Assembly (NCBI RefSeq): GCF_011634835.1 | Contig: NZ_SIRP01000001.1 | Location: 675,140 to 739,139, forward strand | Reading direction: 5' to 3' | Length of the DNA: 64,000 nucleotides | DNA from: Isoptericola sp. BMS4 | Lineage (GTDB): Bacteria > Actinomycetota > Actinomycetes > Actinomycetales > Cellulomonadaceae | Part shown: positions 17,977 through 26,634 of the stretch, piece by piece | Layout of the letters: each line of letters opens with the position of its first letter | Position numbering within the stretch: position 1 is the stretch's first letter | Made by a program: the position numbers and the translations under genes | Notes under the pieces: generated by a model | Seen by the model: the letters and a program-made list of their open reading frames with translations, nothing else | Databases searched by the model: none | Told to the model about the DNA's origin: nothing

Positions 17977-20900
17977 CAGCCGTCCGTGAACCGTGTCGAG
18001 GTGAACCTCAGCTGCCTGGAGTTCTCGCCGACGACCCGCACGGTGGACGCCTCGAACCCCGTCGAGCGCTCCGCGCGGATATCCACCGTGATGTCGAGGA
18101 CGTCCGGTCCTGCCTGCTGGAGGTGCAGGAGCACCTCGTCGACGAGGTCGCGGAACGTCGACGGGAGGTCGGAACCCCCGTCGACTTCGACACGACCTAC
18201 ATAGCTCGCGTTCGCGATCACCGGCCGGGCCGCCGGCACGGGCGGTGACGACGAGCCGGCCGCAGGGGCGCTCGGTGCGGGGTCGGTCGACGCCCCTGGG
18301 GTTATGGCGGGCGCGCCCGTGTCGGCGTCCGCCGCGCTCGCCTCGGCCGCGCGCTCGGCCCGACGCTGGGTGATCGCCAGGTCCGGCTTCACGAGCAGGG
18401 TGTCGTCGGTGATCGTGCCGGCGTCGAGGTCCTCGATCGGGACGGCGAGCCCGTCGAAACTTCCGGTCGTCTCGTCGTACGACTGCGCGAGGGCGAAGCC
18501 CTGGGCAGCGAATCCCGCGTCATGCAGGGCGGACTGCACGGCGCCGATCAGTACGTTCTTGTCGCGCAGGCGCGGCATGTACGGGTAGCGGGCGTAGTAC
18601 TCCCACAGCTCGCCGAGGCGGATCTTGCCGGTGTTCCACCGCGGCAACAGGAAGTCGTTGATGTCCATACGTACCAGGCGGGGGGCCACCTCGACGCGGA
18701 GCAGATCCTCCCGGACGAACCGCGCGCCCACGCGCTGGGCGAGGCGCTTCTCCTGCCCCTCGCACTTCTGCTGCCCGACGCCGAACGGCGCGCCCGGGTC
18801 GGGCTGCGTAGCGTGCAGGCCCCAGATCCAGGTGGCCGCGATCTGGTCGCCGATGGTCCGGTTGGTCGTCTCGACCTGACGCTGCGCCTGCGCCTCGTTG
18901 GTCGGTGTGAGATCGAGGTGCATCTTGTCGTCGAGGATCGACTTCCACGCGAGGTACGACCGGACGGTGGAATCGAGGTCGTTCCACCGGGAACTGTCGG
19001 CGGCGAGCATGACGATCGAGTTCGGCATCGTGCGCGACGCCGTGCCCCGCTTCTGGAGCAGCTCGAGCGCGAATCGACTCGCCGAGCTTCCCGGGTCCTT
19101 CCCGTTGTGGACGTGACGCGGGTGCAGCAGCACGAGGCGGGTCGAGTCCTCGTCGGCGACGTCGCCCGTCGACGTCGGTGCGACCACGACGCCGGCGAAC
19201 TCCTGTGTGGACCGCGGGGCGTCGCGCCGGAGCCGGGCGACGACCTCCTCGTGGACGCGCTCCTCGTCCACCTCCAGGGCCCGGTTGGCGGCCGTGCGGT
19301 TGAGGGAGGCCTGGGTGTCGTACCAGTACCGGTCGTCGCTCACGTAGAAGTGCGACGACCGGTCCGCCAGCATCGTGAGCGCGGAGCCGATGTTCCCGAC
19401 GACGTCACCGGGCAGGGCGAGCCCGAGCGTGAGGCGCTTGCGGTCGACGCCCTTGACGGCGGAGCTCACCGTCGGGGCGGAGTCGATCAGCACGGTGCGT
19501 GCGGTGCGGACGGTGAGCGACCTGTTGCCGAGCGCCGGCCGGTCGCGGTCGATGCGGCGCGCGACGGAGTCCTCGCCGTCGACGTCGTTCTGCAGGACGG
19601 CGTCCCAGCCGTGCGGCAGGTACTGGACCAGCTCGCGGCGGGTCACCGCGCCGCCGAGCGGGACCGTGCCGGGCAGGATGAGCGGGGCCGGGTCCTCGGC
19701 CGCCCAGAGCTGGTGGATCACCGTGCTCATGAGGCGCAGGACACCGCGGGTGCGCTGGAACTTCTCCAGCGTGGACCACTCGGCGTAGAGCCGGTCGAGC
19801 AGCTCGGGGTGTACGGGGTACGAGGCGCGGATGCGGGCCTCGTAGTCCGGCCCGGTGACGTCGGAGGGGAACTCGCCGGTGTGCTTCTGGTAGAACTCCC
19901 GGAAGCGGCGGGCGGCGACGGCGATCTGCTTGGCCTGGTCGGCGTTCGGCTGCACGAAGAGGCGTCGGCGCACGATCTCGTACGACTCGTCGCGCGCGGC
20001 CGGGGCCCACTGGTAGGCGACGCGGCGGACGATGTTGTCGAGGCGCTCCAACGCCTCCCGGCCGAAGGAACCGCCGACCTCGATGTCCGACGCGGTCGAG
20101 GCGCGGTCGGCGTCGTCGTCCGACTCCTGGCGCTCGCTCGCGGGGATGGAGACGAGCAGGAGCACGCCGGGCACCGCCGCGGCGGCCTGTGTGAGCGACT
20201 GGGCGAACGTGAACTGGGTGTCGAAGTCGCCGGCCGGCAGCGGCGCGGACGTGCCGTCGGCGAGCTGCCGGCGGGTGTTGAGCTGGCGTGCGTACGAGAC
20301 CCACTCGTCGATGAGGATCACCGCCGGCCCGTAGGCAGCGAAGAGGTCGCGCAGGGCGCCGCCCGGGTTCGTGCCGGTGCGGTCCGCCTCGGCGACGTAC
20401 GCGTAGGCGCTGGCAGCGTCGCCCGCCTGGTCGCCGAGCTGCCAGGCGATCTCGCCCCACAGCGTGTGCACGACCGTGCCGTCGGGCTTGGTGGTCGGCT
20501 GGCCGGGGGCGATCTCGTTGCCGACGATCGTCACCCGCTTGACCGGCGTCCCGACGGCGTCCTCGTGGTGGCCGACAAGCACGTCCTGGACGTCCTGCGG
20601 GAACTCGTGCAGGCGACGGCCGGAGAACAGGTGCCAGACGGCGAGCATGGAGTGGGTCTTGCCGCCACCGAACGTGGTCTGCAGGTTGATCACTGCGTCG
20701 GCGTTGGCGTTGCCGGCGAGGCGGGCGGCCGAGCGTTGCAGGAGCTCTCGGAGCCCGTCGGTGAGGTACGTGCGGCGGAAGAACTCGATCGCGTCGGAGT
20801 ACTCCGTCGGGGCGGCGTCCACGGCCCCGTCGGTGTCGCGCACCGCCACACGGTAGAGGTCGGCGGCGAACTCCGACGACGCGAAGTCGCCGCTCGCGAC

Positions 20901-21446
20901 GTCGGGGTGCGGGGTGAGCACGTCGCGCCAGGAGGGCAGCTCGGCGTCGGCCACATTGGACGTGGTGGCGGCGGACCTGGTGGAGCGGCGGGTCTCCCGC
21001 TCGAACTCGGCCCGCTGGATCTCCAGGCGCATGCGCCGCACGGTGTCGGCCTCACGGACCGCGCCGGCGGGACGAAGCAGGAGCTCGATCGTCTCCAGCG
21101 CACGGCGTGCCTGGTCCCCGGAGAACGGCTTGTTGTGGGCCCAGTCGTTGCGGACGGCCCGCAGCTCACCGGCGTACCCCTGCTCGGTGCGCGACAGTGC
21201 CCCGTTGAAGAGGTAGCCGAGCGCGCCCATGGGCTCGGTGATGATGCGCAGCTGAAGTTGGGGGTCCGTGCGCTCGTAGGTGCCGCCGCTCTTGCCTGCC
21301 TTGGCGTCCTTCGCCTGGACGACCTGCGCCCAGTCGGTGATCCCGTCCGGCAGGTGGGGTGCGACGACGCGCTCGATGAACGGGTCGAGCGCCTCGGCGA
21401 GGGTCTCGAGCGCGCGGCCGACGTAGTCGCGGTTGCTGGTGGCCAT
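17976..21446 (-). CDS. DUF499 P-loop ATPase with N-terminal Swt1/HEPN-like domain
   Basis: 1156 residues. The first ~125 form a helical Swt1-like domain containing R99-x4-H104 (RNDWAH), the HEPN signature. A P-loop follows (TTFGGGKTHS, about 256-265), with a Walker B-like VILIDEWVSYARQL further on. The rest is the large DUF499 body, ending in a Pro/Ala linker and a ~100-residue C-terminal domain. DUF499 proteins pair with DUF1156 methyltransferases in antiphage loci. The ATG shares one base with the methyltransferase stop (TGATG). Confidence 0.85.
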   Translation of the reverse strand: MATSNRDYVGRALETLAEALDPFIERVVAPHLPDGITDWAQVVQAKDAKAGKSGGTYERTDPQLQLRIITEPMGALGYLFNGALSRTEQGYAGELRAVRNDWAHNKPFSGDQARRALETIELLLRPAGAVREADTVRRMRLEIQRAEFERETRRSTRSAATTSNVADAELPSWRDVLTPHPDVASGDFASSEFAADLYRVAVRDTDGAVDAAPTEYSDAIEFFRRTYLTDGLRELLQRSAARLAGNANADAVINLQTTFGGGKTHSMLAVWHLFSGRRLHEFPQDVQDVLVGHHEDAVGTPVKRVTIVGNEIAPGQPTTKPDGTVVHTLWGEIAWQLGDQAGDAASAYAYVAEADRTGTNPGGALRDLFAAYGPAVILIDEWVSYARQLNTRRQLADGTSAPLPAGDFDTQFTFAQSLTQAAAAVPGVLLLVSIPASERQESDDDADRASTASDIEVGGSFGREALERLDNIVRRVAYQWAPAARDESYEIVRRRLFVQPNADQAKQIAVAARRFREFYQKHTGEFPSDVTGPDYEARIRASYPVHPELLDRLYAEWSTLEKFQRTRGVLRLMSTVIHQLWAAEDPAPLILPGTVPLGGAVTRRELVQYLPHGWDAVLQNDVDGEDSVARRIDRDRPALGNRSLTVRTARTVLIDSAPTVSSAVKGVDRKRLTLGLALPGDVVGNIGSALTMLADRSSHFYVSDDRYWYDTQASLNRTAANRALEVDEERVHEEVVARLRRDAPRSTQEFAGVVVAPTSTGDVADEDSTRLVLLHPRHVHNGKDPGSSASRFALELLQKRGTASRTMPNSIVMLAADSSRWNDLDSTVRSYLAWKSILDDKMHLDLTPTNEAQAQRQVETTNRTIGDQIAATWIWGLHATQPDPGAPFGVGQQKCEGQEKRLAQRVGARFVREDLLRVEVAPRLVRMDINDFLLPRWNTGKIRLGELWEYYARYPYMPRLRDKNVLIGAVQSALHDAGFAAQGFALAQSYDETTGSFDGLAVPIEDLDAGTITDDTLLVKPDLAITQRRAERAAEASAADADTGAPAITPGASTDPAPSAPAAGSSSPPVPAARPVIANASYVGRVEVDGGSDLPSTFRDLVDEVLLHLQQAGPDVLDITVDIRAERSTGFEASTVRVVGENSRQLRFTSTRFTDG

Positions 21447-24292
21447 CAGGCATCTCCGAGGTTGAACTCGTCCTGCACGGAAGCGGTCGTGACGATGGTC
21501 TCGGCGGTGGTGGTGAGGTCGGCCCACGAGCCGCCGAGCGCGTTGAAGAGGCGTGCGTCCTCGGGCCGCTTGTCCTGCGTGAGCTCGTACAACCGGTAGG
21601 CGAGCAGCTGCACCGCTTCGAGGTCGACGTCGCCGCGGTCGCGGACGGCGGCGAGCAGCCTCGCGGTGGGCTCGATGCCGCCGTTCTCGTCGGAGAGTAC
21701 GCGCGCGAGCTGGCACGTCACCTCCCACACGGAGATGCGGTCATCGACGGCGGGGTTCCACGACGCCGGAAGGTCGGCGGGGCGGATGAGCCGTACCTTC
21801 CCCTCGCCCTGCTTCAGGACGCCGGAGTCCTCCAGACCTCGCACGGAGACGTCGGTCGCCGTGGCGAGCACCTCGGCCTCGCCGTACGAGGCGACGGCCC
21901 AGCCGTACTGCAGGTACCACTTGAGGCAGAACCGGCTGGTGCTGTCGAGGTCGCCGTCGTTCTCCGCGAGGATCTCGTCGAGCACCTGGTTGATCAGTGC
22001 GAGTGCGGTCTTGACCGACATCGGTGAGCCGTCGTTCTCCAGCACCGACGAGTAGCGGGAGAAGATCGCCATGCCCGGGCCGATGGTCGACTGGGCGAGG
22101 TCGACCGGGGCAATCGCGCCCTGCTGCATCTCCGTGAGCGCCTGCGGGAGCTCAGCCTTCAGCGCGGTGAGGAAGCCACGGCGGCTCGTTGCCGATGCCG
22201 TCGCATGACGTGGGCGGAGCGAGAGGACGATCGACGAGGCGAGCGCATTCATGCCTGACGCCATCATGCGGTTCGCCATTTCTGTACGCATTGGCCATGT
22301 GGCCGTAATTGTCCAACCGGATCGGATCATGCCCTCGAGGAGGGTTGCCCAACCTGTTGATGCCACACCTTCGGCTTCAAGCTCCTGCTGCTTGAAAGCG
22401 TAGTACACGGTTATTGGGTACCCGTCGTTGGCGGACTCCCGTGCGCGGGCGAAGACTGCCTCAAAACCCTCCTCGAAAAACGTTGCCGCGCCGTCTTTGC
22501 CGTCGTGACGATACGGGTTGGCAACGAGCTCCTCGGTCTTCGGTACAAGCATGGTTGAAAATAGCGACGGATAAACCGAGCGAAGCGAGCTCCTGAGCCA
22601 AATGTAGAAGAAATCCGATAGATCCGAATAGCCGATGTTGTCATAGTACGGCGGGTCTGTCGACAGGACGAGTCCGTGGTAATTGCGGGCAGCCGCATCT
22701 GCCTGCAAGGCGTCAGCGGGAGTGCGCGGGTCAAGCCGGTCGAGAACCTTGATAGCGCTGTTAAGGCTTACCTCGAACGAGCCTGCCGCGGCGCCGAAAG
22801 GCGGCGCCTCTGCAAAGTCCCAAAGCATGGGGATGGCCTGGCGTGTGAACAAATGTCGTACCTGAGTTTTGGAGTTCTCCCAACTGCACAGTGCATTCGC
22901 GATGTCTGCGAGTCGGCTCACGCCGAGTGCAAGGTATACGGCGATTCCGTCGGCGTACGCCTCCGCGCCTTGTCCGTTGTCGGCGAGTGAGTCGCTGTGA
23001 GGCATCCCTGCGTCCAGTGCGTGCTTAAGTGCAAGCTCGCGCGCCTCTGCGACGAGATTGCTAAAAGTAGTGATTGCTACCAGCTGGCGATTGGTGAAGA
23101 GGTCGGCGAAACTAGTCATGCCATATATCTGCGTCTTGATGTCGCGCGGGTAGTGTCCGATATTCGCCTGTGGTGCGTCGCCAGGTGTGGGGACGCGTGC
23201 TGCGGCTTTGTGTTCGTCAGTCGGAGGCAGATAAGTGCGCTGACGGCCAGATCCGGCAGCGATTGCCATGAGTTGCGATCCGATGCGCTTGGCCCTGCCC
23301 TCGCTTCGAATGTATTTCAGGCTCACGGCGGAACCGCAAGCGACGCATGTAGCGCCAGCTCTGCCGACCGTGCCGTCGTCGCTCTTCGTGGGTGCGTTCG
23401 CCTTGTCGTGGGCGATCGAGAACTCGACGCGACGGCCGGACGGTGCGTCGGCGTCGTCGACTGCTGTGGGGACGACGTACGCCTCCTTGCCCTTCTTCTT
23501 CCCGAGCCACCAGGACCGCACGAGCGGCATCTCGATGCCGCAGGCGGGGTTGGGGCAGGTGACCGTGCGAGCCCAGATCCAGGCGATGACGGCCGCCTCG
23601 GTCGACGCTCTGGAGTTCGGGTCGGTGATGGTCGCCGTCGGGTACAGATGGCCGATGCGTTCCTGGGCGCGGTCGCGCATCCAGGCGCCGTACCGGCGGA
23701 CGTCCTCGGCCAGGCCGGTGGCGCGCGGCCAGTCACCCATGCGCTCTTCGGCCGCGCAGGGAAACACCGGCTGCTGGCCGGCGAACTTCGGCGGGATCTC
23801 GATCAGTGCCTTGTTGATGAGCACCGCGACGGGGTTGAGGTCGCTCGCGTGCGCCTCCAGCCCCAGGCGCTGCGCTTCGAGCGGGATGGTGCCGCCGCCG
23901 GCGAACGGGTCGAGGATCGCTGGCGGGTTGCCATCGGTGGACTTGAGGATTTCGGCGTGGGCCTCGGCGAGCAGCTTCTCGTCGTTGACGTTATCCCAGA
24001 CGACCAGGCGCCGGATGATGTGGTGGAGCCGCTCGCGCTCCGCCTTCTGCGCCTCCTCGGTGGGGAACTCGTCGGGCCGCGACGACGGGTCGTCGACGAG
24101 CTGGGCGAACAGCACCGCCCGGGCCGACGCCAACGGCCGACGGGCCCACCACAGGTGCAGCGTCGAGGGGTGTCCGTGACGGATCGACTTCTCCCGTGCC
24201 GACTCCCGGTTGATGTCCTCCAGCGGGAGCGAGACCTCGATGAGCTTCCGCCGGGTCGCGGGCGTCGTCGGGGTCGGTACCGGGTCCGTCAT
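21446..24292 (-). CDS. DUF1156-type DNA (N6-adenine or N4-cytosine) methyltransferase; first gene of the six-gene operon
   Basis: 948 residues. The N-terminus carries the DUF1156 signature (KSIRHGHPSTLHLWWARRPL). The AdoMet motif is DPFAGGGT at 128-135 and the catalytic motif DPPYYD starts at 546, an order that fits an exocyclic amino methyltransferase. Two Cys pairs (CPNPAC and CVAC) probably bind zinc between them. Bases 22200-23300 fall to about 50% GC while both ends stay near 70%, so the middle of the gene, including DPPY, has another history. It probably marks host DNA for the complex. AGGAG lies about nine bases before the ATG. Confidence 0.85.
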   Translation of the reverse strand: MTDPVPTPTTPATRRKLIEVSLPLEDINRESAREKSIRHGHPSTLHLWWARRPLASARAVLFAQLVDDPSSRPDEFPTEEAQKAERERLHHIIRRLVVWDNVNDEKLLAEAHAEILKSTDGNPPAILDPFAGGGTIPLEAQRLGLEAHASDLNPVAVLINKALIEIPPKFAGQQPVFPCAAEERMGDWPRATGLAEDVRRYGAWMRDRAQERIGHLYPTATITDPNSRASTEAAVIAWIWARTVTCPNPACGIEMPLVRSWWLGKKKGKEAYVVPTAVDDADAPSGRRVEFSIAHDKANAPTKSDDGTVGRAGATCVACGSAVSLKYIRSEGRAKRIGSQLMAIAAGSGRQRTYLPPTDEHKAAARVPTPGDAPQANIGHYPRDIKTQIYGMTSFADLFTNRQLVAITTFSNLVAEARELALKHALDAGMPHSDSLADNGQGAEAYADGIAVYLALGVSRLADIANALCSWENSKTQVRHLFTRQAIPMLWDFAEAPPFGAAAGSFEVSLNSAIKVLDRLDPRTPADALQADAAARNYHGLVLSTDPPYYDNIGYSDLSDFFYIWLRSSLRSVYPSLFSTMLVPKTEELVANPYRHDGKDGAATFFEEGFEAVFARARESANDGYPITVYYAFKQQELEAEGVASTGWATLLEGMIRSGWTITATWPMRTEMANRMMASGMNALASSIVLSLRPRHATASATSRRGFLTALKAELPQALTEMQQGAIAPVDLAQSTIGPGMAIFSRYSSVLENDGSPMSVKTALALINQVLDEILAENDGDLDSTSRFCLKWYLQYGWAVASYGEAEVLATATDVSVRGLEDSGVLKQGEGKVRLIRPADLPASWNPAVDDRISVWEVTCQLARVLSDENGGIEPTARLLAAVRDRGDVDLEAVQLLAYRLYELTQDKRPEDARLFNALGGSWADLTTTAETIVTTASVQDEFNLGDA

Positions 24293-24363
24293 CCGTAGTG
24301 CTCCTGTGGCTCACGAGTCGCCCGTCGCCTCGGCGTGTGCCGCGGCGAACGGGATGTGCCCAC

Positions 24364-24369
24364 ATCGTA
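24364..24369 (-). promoter_or_regulatory. candidate -10 box for the six-gene defence operon
   Basis: The 172-base gap between vsr and the DUF1156 gene contains TACGAT on the minus strand, a TANNNT -10, about 70 bases before the ATG. The -35 is poor. It suggests the operon can be expressed separately from vsr. Nothing else in the gap stands out. Confidence 0.3.
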
Positions 24370-24464
24370 GGGCCGCGTACGGGAGCGGGCCTGAAGTGCG
24401 GGCGGCAACCAGCGGGTGAAGACGTCCTCGCGGTCGATGGGCGTTCACGGCCCTCCGGGTCGGC

Positions 24465-24848
24465 TCACGGCCCATCTCGCGCCGAGCGCACCGCCGCTGC
24501 CACGTCGTCGGCGGCCCGGACGGCGTCTTCGTGCTCCCAGAAGCGGAGCGCCGTCCACCCCGCATCGGCCAGGCGCGCATCCGTCTCCCGGTCGCGCGCG
24601 ACATTGGCCTCGAGCTTGCGCGCCCACCACGCCCCGTTGTGCGCCGGCGACGTGCGGTGCTCGGGGCAGGCGTGCCAGAAGCACCCGTCCACGAACACCG
24701 CCACCCGGGCGCGCGTGAAGAGGACGTCCGCCCGCCGCCGCGGCATGCCGGGCAGCGGCGCGTCGACCCGGTAGCGCAACCCGCGCCGGTGCAGCTCGCG
24801 GCGCAGAAGCAGCTCCGGCGACGTGTCCCGCCGACGCTGTCGGGACAT
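24465..24848 (-). CDS. vsr: very short patch repair (Vsr) endonuclease
   Basis: 127 residues. It shows the Vsr hallmarks: an N-terminal TSPELLLRRELHRRG block, the RADVLFTRARVAVFVDGCFW strand pair with the catalytic Asp, and HACPEH with metal-binding Cys and His. The family nicks beside T:G mismatches that arise when 5-methylcytosine deaminates, and it normally travels with a C5 methyltransferase. Here that enzyme is divergent, 85 bases away. It is also upstream of and codirectional with the six-gene operon. Confidence 0.92.
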   Translation of the reverse strand: MSRQRRRDTSPELLLRRELHRRGLRYRVDAPLPGMPRRRADVLFTRARVAVFVDGCFWHACPEHRTSPAHNGAWWARKLEANVARDRETDARLADAGWTALRFWEHEDAVRAADDVAAAVRSARDGP

Positions 24849-24933
24849 ACGCTGAGAGGTTGTCGCCGACGTGACGAGCGTCGCCGGCGCGCCGGCCCGG
24901 GCCTGTCCCCGGGGCCGGCTACCCTGTCGTCCT

Positions 24934-26115
24934 GTGTCCACGTCTCGATTGTCCGCCCGACAGCCGTCGCCCGGGCGTCGGTCGCGCCGCAGGGTCCGCA
25001 CCCTCGATCTGTTCGCCGGCGCGGGCGGGCTGACCGAGGGTATGAGGTCCGCTTCGCAGCGTTTTGCCCCGGTTCGGGCGGTCGAGTGGGAGCCTGCCGC
25101 GGCCGCGACGTTCGCGCTGAACCACGGTGGGCGGATCGCCGACGACGAACTGACGTCCGACGCCGTGTTCGCGGGAGACATCGCGAAGTGGCTCGAGCAT
25201 GACGACGTGCCCGAGGTGGACGTCGTCGTCGGAGGCCCGCCGTGCCAAGGGTTCTCGAACCTGGGCAAGCGCGACGTGCTCGACGAACGCAACCTGCTGT
25301 GGCGCGAGTACGCGACGACGGTGAGCAAGGCCCGACCGCAGTACTTCGTCCTCGAGAACGTGCCGGCGTTCCTCACCTCGCCCCAGTACGGCGTCTTCCT
25401 GGAGGAGCTCTCCGCCGGCGGCATGCTGGCGGACTACACGTTCGACGCGCAGATCCTGAACGCCGCCGACTACGGTGCGGCACAGTCGCGCAAGCGCGTC
25501 GTCGTCATCGGGCACCATAAGGACCTGCCCGCCCCGGGGTTTCCGAAGGCGACGACCTCACAGGACGACTGGCTGACTCTCGGGCAGGCGCTTGCCCGAG
25601 TTCCGGCCGGCGTGACCGCCGTCGGGCTGCCCGACGCGGGCGCCATCCGCTTCGGTGACCGGCGCTTCCCGGGGCCGTTCTCGACCCGGCAGCTCCACGT
25701 CGGGCGGAAGTACCAGGACATCTCGCTGAGACGGTTCCCCGAGATCCCCTACGGAGGGAGCAGGTTCGACCTGCCCGACGAGCTCAAGGCGCCGTGCTGG
25801 CGCAAGCACACCTCCGGCTCGGGAGACGTTATGGGCAGGCTGCGCTGGGAGGATCCGTCCGTCACGATCCGGACAGAGTTCCACAAGCCGGAGAAGGGCC
25901 GCTACCTCCACCCGGTCGAGCACCGGGTGATCACCCACTACGAGGCCGCGCTGATCCAGGGCTTCCCCGAGGACTACCGATGGGCGGGCTCGTTCACCCA
26001 GATCGCGCGGCAGATCGGCAACGCCGTCCCGATCCCGCTGGGACAGGCCGTCGGGCGCCTGCTCCTCGACGCCCTGGACGCGCACGCGCCGGCCTCTGTC
26101 GAGGACGCGGCGTGA
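24934..26115 (+). CDS. DNA (cytosine-5) methyltransferase
   Basis: About 393 residues from GTG 24934; an ATG at 24871 is the alternative. All main C5-methyltransferase motifs are present: LDLFAGAGG (I), GGPPCQGFS with the catalytic Cys (IV), LENVPAFL (VI), an AQSRKRVVVIG block (VIII) and QIGNAVP (X). A TACCCT -10 lies eight bases before the GTG, consistent with a leaderless message. The stop overlaps the next gene (GTGA). With Vsr beside it this is a Dcm-like modification module; the recognition site cannot be read off. Confidence 0.92.
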   Translation: MSTSRLSARQPSPGRRSRRRVRTLDLFAGAGGLTEGMRSASQRFAPVRAVEWEPAAAATFALNHGGRIADDELTSDAVFAGDIAKWLEHDDVPEVDVVVGGPPCQGFSNLGKRDVLDERNLLWREYATTVSKARPQYFVLENVPAFLTSPQYGVFLEELSAGGMLADYTFDAQILNAADYGAAQSRKRVVVIGHHKDLPAPGFPKATTSQDDWLTLGQALARVPAGVTAVGLPDAGAIRFGDRRFPGPFSTRQLHVGRKYQDISLRRFPEIPYGGSRFDLPDELKAPCWRKHTSGSGDVMGRLRWEDPSVTIRTEFHKPEKGRYLHPVEHRVITHYEAALIQGFPEDYRWAGSFTQIARQIGNAVPIPLGQAVGRLLLDALDAHAPASVEDAA

Positions 26116-26579
26116 GCGTCGTCATCTCGCTCTCGCTCGCGCCGGTCGCCGTCCCGGACGTTCTGCACGAGCTGGTATCGCGAATCGAGGTGCTGCGGCC
26201 TGCCATCCGTGGGACCTTCACCCCGGCCGGCGGGATATTGCGTGCCTCCGTCGAGAACGTCGTCCGTCCTGTGTTGGCCGAGGCAGGGTTTCGGCCGGGT
26301 TCGCCGGCGACCTTCCTCCCGACGGAGCTCAACTACCACGCGAGCGGGCTCGCCGCCGTCGTCAGCATTCAGACCGGCCGTGCGTCGACGAACAACGGTG
26401 GCCTCGCGGCGACACTGTCGGCGGCCTCGTGCGTCGGTGTGGACTGGCTTTTGCTCCTCGCGCCCGAGACGTACAAGGGATCGACGACCGCACCAAAGGT
26501 CGAGAGCCACCTCCACGAATTGGCCGCAGCCCGGGGAGTGCACCTCGATCTGTGTGGTGTCGTCCTGGTCTCGTACTGA
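26112..26579 (+). CDS. small protein coupled to the C5 methyltransferase; possible restriction-nuclease relative
   Basis: 155 residues, translationally coupled to the methyltransferase by a four-base overlap. The centre reads SIQTGRASTNN, followed by VDWLLLLAPETYKGS. This resembles the core of some small EcoRI/BglII-type nucleases, where an ExQ or ExK triplet would stand at the SIQ position. The usual Glu appears to be Ser, so the protein may be inactive, a specificity or inhibitory subunit, or a different fold. Its position is where a cognate nuclease would be expected. Family assignment is tentative. Confidence 0.5.
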   Translation: MSVVISLSLAPVAVPDVLHELVSRIEVLRPAIRGTFTPAGGILRASVENVVRPVLAEAGFRPGSPATFLPTELNYHASGLAAVVSIQTGRASTNNGGLAATLSAASCVGVDWLLLLAPETYKGSTTAPKVESHLHELAAARGVHLDLCGVVLVSY

Positions 26580-26634
26580 GGATCGACGACGGGCGTCCCC
26601 GTCCCCCGGCGGCCCGCGCCTGAGGAGGCGGAGA

